DNA from: Penium margaritaceum
Lineage: Eukaryota; Streptophyta; Zygnematophyceae; Desmidiales; Peniaceae
Reading direction: 5' to 3'
Length of the DNA: 64,000 nt
Assembly: GCA_023375785.1 (NCBI GenBank)
Contig: SZWC01000853.1
Location: 6,380-70,379 of the forward strand
In this document: positions 26,628 through 37,805 of the stretch, one piece after another
Layout of the letters: the number at the start of each line of letters is the position of its first letter
Position numbering within the stretch: position 1 is the stretch's first letter
Program-made: the position numbers and the translations under genes
The notes under the pieces: model-generated
What the model was told of the DNA's origin: nothing
Databases searched by the model: none
Seen by the model: the letters and a program-made list of their open reading frames with translations, nothing else

Positions 26628-27084
26628 ACGGTGGCACAACTCTGGCAGAACTCTTTCAAACCTCTGGCACAACTCTGGCACAACTTTGGCACAACTCTGG
26701 GACAACTCTGGCAGAACCCTGGCACAACTCTCGCACAACTTTGGCACAATTCTGCCAAAAATCTGGCATGAGTTGGCCAGAACTCTTGCACAACTCTGGA
26801 AAAACTCTGTCACAACTCTGCCACAACTCTGCAACAACTCCGGCACGATTTTGGCACGACTGTGACACGACTGTGGCACAAATCTGGCACTCCTCCGGAA
26901 AAACTCTGGTACAACTCTAAAAGGACCCTGGCCTAACTCTGGCATAACTCTGGAAAGACTTTGGCACAACTCTGGCACAAGTCTGGCACACCTCTGGCAC
27001 AACACTGGCTGAATTCGGGCACACCTCTGGCACAACTTTGGCACAACTCTGCTACAACTCTGGCACAACTCTGGCACAACTCTG

Positions 27085-28348
27085 GCACAACTCTGGCACC
27101 ATGGTGGCACAACTCTGGCCCAGCTCTGGCATAACTCTGGCACAACACTGGCACAACTTTGACACAACTCTGGCACGACTTTGGCACAACTGTGGCACAG
27201 GTGTGGCACAACTCTGGCACAACTCTGGCACCATGGTGGCACAACTCTGGCCCAGCTCTGGCATAACTCTGGCACAACACTGGCACAACTCTGACACAAC
27301 TCTGGCACGACTTTGGCACAACTGTGGCACAGGTGTGGCACAACTCTGGCACAACTCTGGCACCATGGTGGCACAACTCTGGCCCAGCTCTGGCATAACT
27401 CTGGCACAACACTGGCACAACTCTGACACAACTCTGGCACGACTTTGGCACAACTGTGGCACAGGTGTGGCACAACTCTGGCACAACTCTGGCACCATGG
27501 TGGCACAACTCTGGCCCAGCTCTGGCATAACTCTGGCACAACACTGGCACAACTCTGACACAACTCTGGCACGACTTTGGCACAACTGTGGCACAGGTGT
27601 GGCACAACTCTGGCACAACTCTGGCACCATGGTGGCACAACTCTGGCCCAGCTCTGGCATAACTCTGGCACAACACTGGCACAACTCTGACACAACTCTG
27701 GCACGACTTTGGCACAACTGTGGCACAGGTGTGGCACAACTCTGGCACAACTCTGGCACCATGGTGGCACAACTCTGGCCCAGCTCTGGCATAACTCTGG
27801 CACAACACTGGCACAACTCTGACACAACTCTGGCACGACTTTGGCACAACTGTGGCACAGGTGTGGCACAACTCTGGCACAACTCTGGCACCATGGTGGC
27901 ACAACTCTGGCCCAGCTCTGGCATAACTCTGGCACAACACTGGCACAACTCTGACACAACTCTGGCACGACTTTGGCACAACTGTGGCACAGGTGTGGCA
28001 CAACTCTGGCACAACTCTGGCACCATGGTGGCACAACTCTGGCCCAGCTCTGGCATAACTCTGGCACAACACTGGCACAACTCTGACACAACTCTGGCAC
28101 GACTTTGGCACAACTGTGGCACAGGTGTGGCACAACTCTGGCACAACTCTGGCACCATGGTGGCACAACTCTGGCCCAGCTCTGGCATAACTCTGGCACA
28201 ACACTGGCACAACTCTGACACAACTCTGGCACGACTTTGGCACAACTGTGGCACAGGTGTGGCACAACTCTGGCACAACTCTGGCACCATGGTGGCACAA
28301 CTCTGGCCCAGCTCTGGCATAACTCTGGCACAACACTGGCACAACTCT
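27085..28348. repeat. 132-bp higher-order repeat, about 9.6 copies
   Basis: Twelve 11-bp monomers form a 132-bp unit marked by CACCATGGTGG, whose CCATGG starts at 27099, 27231, 27363, 27495, 27627, 27759, 27891, 28023, 28155 and 28287, exactly 132 bp apart each time. The copies look identical by eye apart from one base in the first unit (CAACTTTGACAC near 27150 versus CAACTCTGACAC). The last copy is cut short near 28348. Such uniformity, compared with the diverged flanks, indicates recent amplification. Confidence 0.96.
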
Positions 28349-29399
28349 GGCACAACTCTGGTACAACTCTGGCACAACTCTGGCACAACTCTTGCACAAC
28401 TTTGGCACAACTCTGGTAAAACTCTGGCACGACTGTGGCACAACTCTGGCAGAAATCTGGCACAATTTTGGCACATTTCTAGTACAACTCTGGCACAACT
28501 CTGCCACAACTCTGGCACAACTCTGGCACAACTCTGGCACAACTCCAACACAAATCTGGCACAACTATGGCACAACTGTGGCACGACTCTAGCACAGCTC
28601 TGGCAAAACTCTGGCACAACTCTGGCACAACTCTGGCAAGACTCTGGTATGACTCAGGCAGAAATCCGGCGGAACTCTGGCACAACTCTGGCACAACCAT
28701 GGCACAACTCTGGTACAACTCTGGCAGAGCTCTGGCACAACCGTGGCATAACTATTGCAAAACGTTGGCACAACTTGGGCACAACTCTGGCACAGCTCTG
28801 CCACAACTCCGGCACAAATCTGGCAAAACTCTGGCAAAACTCTGGCAAATATCTGGTACAACTCTGGTACAGCTCTGGCACGACTGTGGCCTGACTATGG
28901 AACAACTATGGGACAACACTGGCACAACCATGGTGAAACTCTGGCTCAACTCTGGCACATCTCTGGCACAACTCTTGCACAACTCTATCACAACTCTGGT
29001 ACAACTCTGGCACCACTCTGGCACGACTCTGGCACAACTGTGGGACTACTCTGGCACAACTCTGGCAGAACTCTGGCACAAATCTGGCACAACTCTGGCA
29101 CAACTATGACAAAACCCTGGCACAACTCTCGCACAACTCTGGCACAACTCTAGTACAACTATGGTACAAATCTGGCACAACCTTGGCACAACTCTGGCAC
29201 AACTCTGGGATGACCCTGGCACAACTCAGGACCAAGTATGGCACAACTCTGGCACAACTGTGGCAAAACTCTCGCACAAATTTGGCACAACTCTGGCATA
29301 CTTATGGCAAACTTGCACAACTCCGGCACAACTCCTGCACTACTCTGGCACAACTCTGGCATAACCCTGGCACAACTCTGGCACAACTCTGGAAAAACA

Positions 29400-29637
29400 C
29401 TGGCACATTTCTGGTACAACTCTGGCACAACTCCGGCACAACTCTGGCACAGATCTAACACAACTCTGGCACAGCTCTGGCAAAACTCTTGAACGACTTA
29501 AGAATAACTCTGGCACAACTCTGGCACATTTCTGGTACAACTCTGGCACAACTCCGGCACAACTCTGGCACAGATCTAACACAACTCTGGCACAGCTCTG
29601 GCAAAACTCTTGAACGACTTAAGAATAACTCTGGCAA
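29400..29637. repeat. Twin duplication, period 121 bp
   Basis: GAACGACTTAAGAATAAC occurs at 29491 and 29612. Confidence 0.87.
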
Positions 29638-30041
29638 AACTCTGGCACACCTCTGGTACAAGTCTGGCACAACTCTGGCACACCTCTGGCACAACTCTGG
29701 CACAACTCTAGCATTTTCTGGCACAACTCTGGCACAACTCTGGCACAACTATGGCACAACCGTGGCACAAGTCTAGCACAACTCCTGCACAACGCGGGCA
29801 CAACTCTGGCTCAACTCTGGCATAACCCTGGTTTAACGCTGCTACAACTCTAGCACAACCCCGGCATAACTCTAGCACAACTCTCGCACAATTTTGGCAC
29901 AACTTTACCACAACTCTGGCACGAGTTTGGCACAACTCTGGCAATTCTGCAAAAGTCTGTCACAACTCTGCAAGAACTATGCAATAACTCGGGCATGACT
30001 TTGGCATGGCTATGGCACGACTGTGGCACAACTCTGGCACA

Positions 30042-30250
30042 CCTCTGGCACAACTCTGGCACTACTCCGGAACAACTCTGGCACAACTTTAAAAGGACGC
30101 CGGCATATCTCTAGCACAGCTCTGGAACAACTTTTACACAACTCTGGCACAACTCTGGCACTACTCCGGAACAACTCTGGCACAACTTTAAAAGGACGCC
30201 GGCATATCTCTAGCACAGCTCTGGAACAACTTTTACACAACTCTGGCACA
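30042..30250. repeat. Twin duplication, period 99 bp
   Basis: CTACTCCGGAACAAC at 30062 and 30161, each followed by TTTAAAAGGACGCCGGC. Confidence 0.87.
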
Positions 30251-32170
30251 ACTCTGGCATACCTCTGGCACAAGTATGGCTCAACTCTGGCACGCCTCTG
30301 GCACAACTCTGGCACATTTCTGGTACAAATTTGGCACAACTGTGGCACAATTCTGGTACAACTCTCGCACAACTCTCACGCAACTCTGGCAGAACTCTGG
30401 CACAACTCTCGCACAACTCTAGCACAACTCTTGCACGACTTTGGCACAAATGTGGCACAGCTTTGGCACAAATCTGGCACACCTCTAGCTCAACTGTGGC
30501 ATAACTCTGGCACAACTCTGGCACAACTCTAACACGACTCTGGCACAACTTTGGCACAACTCTGGCACAACTCTGGCTCAACTCTGGCACACCACTGGCA
30601 CAACTCTGGCATAACTCTGGAACAACTCTGGCAAAACTCTGGCACAACTCTGGCACAATTCTGGAACAACTCTGGCACAACCCTGGCACAACTCTTGCAC
30701 AACTTTGGAACAACTCTGGGAAAACTCTGGCTCGACTTTGGCACGACTTTGGCACAACTCTGGCATAACTCTGACACAACTCTGGGACAATTCTAACACA
30801 ACTCTGGCACAACTCCGGCCTAACTCTGGCACAACTCTGGCACAACTCTGGAACCATTCTGGCACAACTCTGGCACAGCTTTGGCAAAACTCTGGCACAA
30901 CTCTGGAACAACTCTGACAGAACTCTCACAAAACTCTGGCACAGCTCTTGCACAACTCTGGCACAACTCTGGCACAACTCTCGCTCAACTCTGGAACAAC
31001 TCTAGCACAACTCTAGCACAACTCTGGCACACATGTGGCACAACTCTGGTAGAACTCTGGAACAACTCTAACACAACTCTAGCACAACTCTGGCACCACT
31101 CTGGCACAACTTTAGCACAACTCTGGCACAACTCTGGCACATATCTGGCACAACTCTGGAACAACTCTGGCACAACTCTTGCACAACTCGAGCACATCTG
31201 TTACACAGTTCTTGCACAACTCTGGCACACCTCTGGCACAACTCTGGCACAACTCTGGCACAACTCTGGCACAACTCTGGTACAACTTTGGCAAAACTCT
31301 GGCAAAACTCTGGCACAACTCTGGCACAACTCTGGCACAACTCTTGCACAACTTTGGCACAACTCTGGCAAAACTCTGGCACGACTCTGGCACAACTCTG
31401 GCACAACTCTGGCACAACTCTGGCACAACTCTGGCACAACTCTTGCACAACTCTGGCACAACTCTGGCACAACTCTGGCACGACTCTGGCACAACTCTGG
31501 CACAACTCTGGCACAACTTTGCCACAAGTCTGGAAAACCTCTGGTACAACTCTGGCTTAACCCTTCCACAACTATGGTGCAACTCAGGTACAACTCTGGC
31601 ACAACTCTGGAACAACTCTGGCACAACTCTGGCACAACTCAGGCACAACTCTAACACAACTCTGGCACAAGATTGGCACAACTCTGGCATGAATTTTACA
31701 CAACTTGTGCACAACTCTGGCACACCTCTGGCACAACTATGGCACAACTCTGGCACAACTCTGGCAGCAATCTGGCACAATTCTGGTACATTTCTGGTAC
31801 AACTCTGGCTTAACTCTGCCACAACTCTGGCACAACTCTGCCACAACTCTGGCACAACTCTGGCACAACTCCAACACAACTCCGGCACAACTCTGGCACA
31901 AGTCTGGCACGACTCTGGCACAGCTCTTGCACAACCCTGGCACAACTCTGGTACAACTCTAGCACAACTCTGGTACAACTCTGGCAGAAATCCGGCACAA
32001 CTGTGGCACAAGTGTGTCACAACCATGGCACAACTCTGGCACAAGTTTGGCACAGCTCTGGCACAACCCTTGCACGGCTCCCGCAAAACTTAGGCACAAC
32101 TCTGGCACAACTCTTGCAAGACTTTGGCACAACTATGGCACAGCTTTGGCACAACTATTGCACAACTCTG

Positions 32171-32396
32171 GCACAACTCTGCCACAAATCCGGCACTACT
32201 ATAGTAAAACTCTGGCACAACTCTCGCACAACTCTGGCAAAACTTTGGAAAAACTCTCGCACATCTCTGGTAAAACTCTGGCACAACTCTGCCACAAATC
32301 CGGCACTACTATAGTAAAACTCTGGCACAACTCTCGCACAACTCTGGCAAAACTTTGGAAAAACTCTCGCACATCTCTGGTAAAACTCTGGCACAG
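32171..32396. repeat. Twin duplication, period 110 bp
   Basis: AATCCGGCACTACTATAG occurs in both ten-monomer copies. Confidence 0.87.
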
Positions 32397-32424
32397 CTCT
32401 GGCACGACTCTGGCATAAGTCTGG

Positions 32425-32620
32425 CACAACTCTAGCACAACTCTAGCACAACTCTGGCACAACTCTGGCACAACTCTGGCACATCTCAGGAACAACTCTG
32501 GCACAACTCTAACATAACTCTGGCACAACTCTAGCACAACTCTAGCACAACTCTGGCACAACTCTGGCACAACTCTGGCACATCTCAGGAACAACTCTGG
32601 CACAACTCTAACATAACTCT
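32425..32620. repeat. Twin duplication, period 99 bp
   Basis: CATCTCAGGAACAACTC and CTCTAACATAACTC occur in each copy. Confidence 0.86.
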
Positions 32621-34067
32621 TGCAAAACTCTGGCACAACTCTGGCATGACTCTGGCAGAAATCTGGTACAACTCTGTCACACCTCTAGCACAACTCTGCC
32701 ACAACTCTGGCACGACTGTGGCAAAACTCTGGGAGAACTCTGGCACAACTCTGGCACAACCCTCACACAAATATGGCACAACCCTGGCACAACTCTGGCA
32801 CAACTCTGGCACAACTCTGGTACAACTATGGCACAACTCTAGCACAACCCCAGCGCAACTCTGGCACAACTCTGGCACAACCCTGGCACGACTGTGGACC
32901 AATTCTAGCTGAACTCTGGCACAACTCTGGCACAACTCTTGCGCAACTTTGGTACAACTCTGGAACAATTCTGGCACGACTTTGGCACAACTCTGCCACA
33001 ACTCCTACACAACTCTGGCAAACTCTGGCACAACTTTGGCACAACTATGGCACAACTCTTGAAAACCTCTGGCACATCTCTGGCACAACTATGGCAAAAC
33101 TCTGGCACAACTCTGGCACAGATATAACACAACTCTGGCATAGCTCTGGCTCAACTCTAGCACGACGTTGTCACAACTCTGGCACAACTCTGGCACACCT
33201 CTGGTACAACTCTTGCAAAACTCTGGCACACCTCTGGCACAACTCTGGCACAAATCTGGCACAACTCTGGCACAATTTTGGCACAACCCTGGCTTAAGGC
33301 TGAAACAAGTTTGCCACAACTCTTGCACAACTTTGGCACAACTCTCGCACAACTTTGGCACAAAGCTGCCAGAACTCTGGCACGAGTTTGGCACAAATCT
33401 TGCACAACTCTGGCAAACCTCTGTCACAACTCTGCCACAACTCTGCAACAACTCCGGCACGACTTTGGCACGACTGTGACACGACTGTGGCACAACTCTG
33501 GCACACCTATGGCACAAGTCTGGCACTTCTCCGGAACCACTCTGGTTCAACTCTAAAAGGACGCTGGCATAACTCTTTCACAACTCTGGAACGACTTTGC
33601 CACAACTCTGGCACAACTCTGGCACACCTCTGGGACAACACTGGCTCAACTCCAGCACACCTCCAGCACAACTTTGGCACAACTCTGGTACAACTTTGGC
33701 ACAACACTGGCACAACTCTGGCACAACTCTGGTACAACTCTGGCACAACTCTGGCCCAACTCTGGCACAACTCTGGCACAACACTTGCAAAACTTTGACA
33801 CAACTCTGGCACGACTTTGGCACAACTGTGGCACAGCTGTGGCACAACTCTGGCAGACATCTGGCACAACTCTGGCAAAACTCTGGCAGCACTCTGGCAC
33901 AACTGTAACACGACACTTGCATAACTCTGGCACAACTCAGGCACACCGCTGGCACATCTCTGGCACTACTCTGGCACAACTCTGGCACAACTCTGGCACA
34001 ACTCTGGCACAACTCTGGCACAACTCTGGCACAACTCTGGCACAACTCTGGCACAACTCTGGCACAA

Positions 34068-34548
34068 CTCTGGCAGAACTCTGGCACCACTCTTGCACAA
34101 CTCTGGCAGAACTCTGGCACCACTCTTGCACAACTCTGGCAGAACTCTGGCACCACTCTTGCACAACTCTGGCAGAACTCTGGCACCACTCTTGCACAAC
34201 TCTGGCAGAACTCTGGCACCACTCTTGCACAACTCTGGCAGAACTCTGGCACCACTCTTGCACAACTCTGGCAGAACTCTGGCACCACTCTTGCACAACT
34301 CTGGCAGAACTCTGGCACCACTCTTGCACAACTCTGGCAGAACTCTGGCACCACTCTTGCACAACTCTGGCAGAACTCTGGCACCACTCTTGCACAACTC
34401 TGGCAGAACTCTGGCACCACTCTTGCACAACTCTGGCAGAACTCTGGCACCACTCTTGCACAACTCTGGCAGAACTCTGGCACCACTCTTGCACAACTCT
34501 GGCAGAACTCTGGCACCACTCTTGCACAACTCTGGCAGAACTCTGGCA
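34068..34548. repeat. 33-bp higher-order repeat, 14 copies
   Basis: A three-monomer unit (GGCAGAACTCT, GGCACCACTCT, TGCACAACTCT) is repeated with CACCACTCTTG spaced 33 bp from 34085 to 34514, with no difference seen between copies. Because 33 is divisible by three, each frame encodes a perfect 11-residue repeat, for instance [11 protein letters not shown] on the plus strand. It is flanked by plain consensus monomers. Confidence 0.96.
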
Positions 34549-36034
34549 CAACTCTGGCACAACCCTGGCACAACTATTTCATAACTTTGGCACAACTCTG
34601 GCACAACTCTGGTACAAATTTGGCACACCTCTGGCACAACTCTACCACACCTCTGGCACAACTCTGGCACAACTCTTGGACAACTCTAACACAACTCTAG
34701 CACAACTCTGGCACAACTCTGTCACAAATCTGGCACAACTCTGGCACAATTCTGCCACATCTCTGGCACAACTCAGGCACAAGTCTGGCAAAACTCTGGC
34801 ACAACTCTGGCACAACTCTGGCACAACTTTGGCACAACTCTGGCACAACTTTGTCACAACTATGGAACATCTCTGGAACAACTCTGGCAAAACTCTGGCA
34901 CAACCCTTCCACAACTATGGCGCAACTCTGGAACAACTCTGGCAAAACTCTGGCACAACTTAGGCACAACTCGAACACAAATCTGGCACAAGTTTGGCAC
35001 AACTCTGGCACGACTTTGGCACAACTCTTTCACAAATCTGGCACACCTCTGGTACAACTATGGCGCAACTCTGGCACAACTCTGGCAGAAATCTGGCACA
35101 ATTCTGGCACATTTATGGTACAACTCTAGCACAACTCTGCCACAACTATGGCACAACTCTGGCACAACTCTGGCACAACCATGGCACAACTCTGGCACAA
35201 CTCCAACACAACTCTGGTACAACTCTGGCACAACTCTGGCATGACTCTGGCACAGCTCTGGCATAACCCTGGCACAACCCTGGCACAACTCTGGCACAAC
35301 CCTGGTATAACTCTGGCACAAATCCGGCATAACTCTGGCACAAATCTGGCACAACCATGGCACAACTCTAGCACAACTCTGGCACAACTCTGGCACAACC
35401 CTGGCATAACTCTTACAAAACATTGGCACAACTTGGGCACAACTCTGGCACAGCTCTGCCACAACTCCGGCACAAATTTTGCAAAACTCTGGAACAACTC
35501 TTGCACAACTCAGGCAAAACTATGGCAAAACTCTGGCACATATCTAGTACAACTCTGGCACAGCTCTGGCACGAATGTGGCCTAACTATGGGACAACTAT
35601 GGGACAAAACTGGCACAACTCTGGTGAAACTCTGGCACAACTCTGGTACATCTCTGGCAAAACTCTGGCACAACTCTATCACAACTTTGGTACAACTCTG
35701 GCACAACTCTGGCACGACTCTGGAACAACTCTGGCACAACTCTGTCACACCTCTGGCACAACTATGGCAGAATTGTGGCAAAACTCTGGCACAACTCTGG
35801 GACTACTCTGGTACAACTCTGGCAGAACTCTGGCACAACTCTGGCACAAATATGAAAAACAATGGCAAAACCCTGGCACAACTCTGGCACAACTCTGGCA
35901 CAACTCAGGTACAACTATGGTACAAATCTGGCACAACCTCGGCACAACTTTGGCACAACTCTGGCACAACCCTGGCACAACTCTGGACCAACTATGGCAC
36001 AACTCTGCCACAACTCTGGCACAACTCTTGCACA

Positions 36035-36262
36035 ACTTTGGCACAACTCTGGCACAGTTTTGGCACAACTTTGGCACAAATCGGGCACATATCTGACACA
36101 ACTCTGGCACAACTCTGGCACAACTCCAGCACAACTCTGGCACAACTCTGGCACAACTTTGGCACAACTCTGGCACAGTTTTGGCACAACTTTGGCACAA
36201 ATCGGGCACATATCTGACACAACTCTGGCACAACTCTGGCACAACTCCAGCACAACTCTGGC
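36035..36262. repeat. Twin duplication, period 121 bp
   Basis: AAATCGGGCACATATCTGAC occurs near 36079 and 36200. Confidence 0.86.
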
Positions 36263-37798
36263 ACAACTGTGGCATAACCCTGGCACAATTCTGGCACAAA
36301 TTTGGAAAAATCCTGGCACATTTCTGGCACAACTCTGGCACATCTCCAGCACAACTTTGGCACAGATCTAACACAACTCTGGAACAGCTCTAGCGCAACT
36401 CTGGCTACTTTCGAATAACTCTGGCACAACTCTGGCACACCTTTGGTACAAGTCTGGCACAACTCGGCACACCTCTGGCACAACTCTGGCACAACTATGG
36501 CATTGTTCTGGCACACCTCTGGCACAACTCTGGCACAACTCTGGCACAACTATGGCACAACCGTGGCACAAGTCTAGCACAAATCCTGCACAACTCTGGC
36601 ACAACTCTGGCCCAACTCTGGCATAACCCTGGCTTAACGGTGGCACAACTCTGGTACAACTCTGGCATAACTCTAGCACAACCCTCGCACAACTTTGGCA
36701 CAACTTTGCCACAACTCTGGCACAAGTTTGGCACAACTCTGGAAATCCTGCAAAACTGTGTCACAACTCTGACATAACTCTGCAACAACTCGGGCATGAC
36801 TTTGGCACGGCTATGGCACGACTGTGGCACAACTCTGGCACACCTCTGGCACAACTCTGGCACTACTCTGGAAAAACTCTGGTACAACTATAAAAGGACG
36901 CTGGCATAACTCTAGCACAACTCTGGCACAACTTTGGCACAACTCTGGCACACCTCTGGCACAACTCTGGCTCAACTCTGGCACACCTCTGGTACAAGTC
37001 TGGCACAACTCTGGTACAATTTCGGCACAACTGTTGTACAACTGTGGTACAACCCTCACACAACTCTCGCGGAACTCTGGCATAACTCTGGCACAACTCT
37101 GGCAAAACTCTAGCACAACTCTTGCACGACTTTGGCACAACTGTGGCACAGCTGTGGCACAACTCTGGCACACCTCTAGCACAACTGTGGCACAACTCTG
37201 ACACAACTCTGGCACAACTCTAATACAATCTGGCATAACTTTGGCACAACTCTTGCACGACTTTGGCACAACTCTGGCACAACTCTGGCTCACCTCAGGC
37301 ACAACTCTGGCTCAACTCTGGCAGAACTCTAGAACAACTATGGCAAAACTGTAGCACAACTCTTGCACAACTCTGGGACAACTCTGGCACAACCCTGGCA
37401 CAACTCTTGCACAACTTTGAAACAACTCTGGGAAAACTCTGGAACGACTTTGGCACGACTTTAGCACAACTCTGGCATAACTCTGGCACAACTCTGGGAC
37501 AATTCTGACACAACTCTGGTACAACTCTGGCACAACTCTGGCACAACTCTGGCACAATTCTCACAAAACTTTGGCACAGCTCTGGCAAAACTCTGGCATA
37601 ACTCTGGCACAATACTCGCTCAACTCTGGCACAACTCCAGCACAAGTCTTGCACAACTCTGGCAGACCTCTGGCAAAACTCTGGCACAACTCTGGGACAA
37701 CTCTAACACAACTCTAGCACAACTGTGACACAGCTCTTGCACAACTCTGGCACACCTCTGGCACAACTCTGGCACAACTCTGGCACAACTCTGGCACA

Positions 37799-37805
37799 AC
37801 AATGG
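37799..37805. other. Junction between the two satellites
   Basis: ACAATGG here is compatible with both arrays. Upstream it reads as the end of an 11-bp monomer variant (CACAACAATGG also occurs near 25341). Downstream it is the AAACAATGGGTTGGG part of the 191-bp monomer (here AATGGGCTGAG). No transposon or filler DNA separates them. Confidence 0.75.

Larger units (their letters stand above)
26628..37805. repeat. 11-bp minisatellite, block 4
   Basis: Right-hand block of the 11-bp array. The landmark AAAAGGAC recurs near 26919, 30089 (and its twin 30188), 33554 and 36891. GGCAGAAATCTGG/GGCAGCAATCTGG followed by CATTT recurs near 28448, 31765 and 35082, exactly 3317 bp apart by my count. Two strongly homogenised sub-arrays lie inside. 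The long frames on both strands (for example 612 codons minus at 26625-28463 and 618 plus at 27038-28894) are repeat by-products. Confidence 0.96.

Noticed and set aside
27085-28348. CRISPR-like array (regular spacing)
   Set aside because: Units are contiguous and identical throughout with no variable spacers, and the host is eukaryotic.
26625-28463. 612-codon minus-strand Cys-rich frame ([11 protein letters not shown]-type)
   Set aside because: Arises from the 132-bp tandem units; overlapping frames of 543, 521 and 618 codons exist in the same DNA.
33966-34670. Perfect 11-residue repeat protein on either strand
   Set aside because: A direct consequence of a 33-bp tandem repeat; all frames are equally regular.
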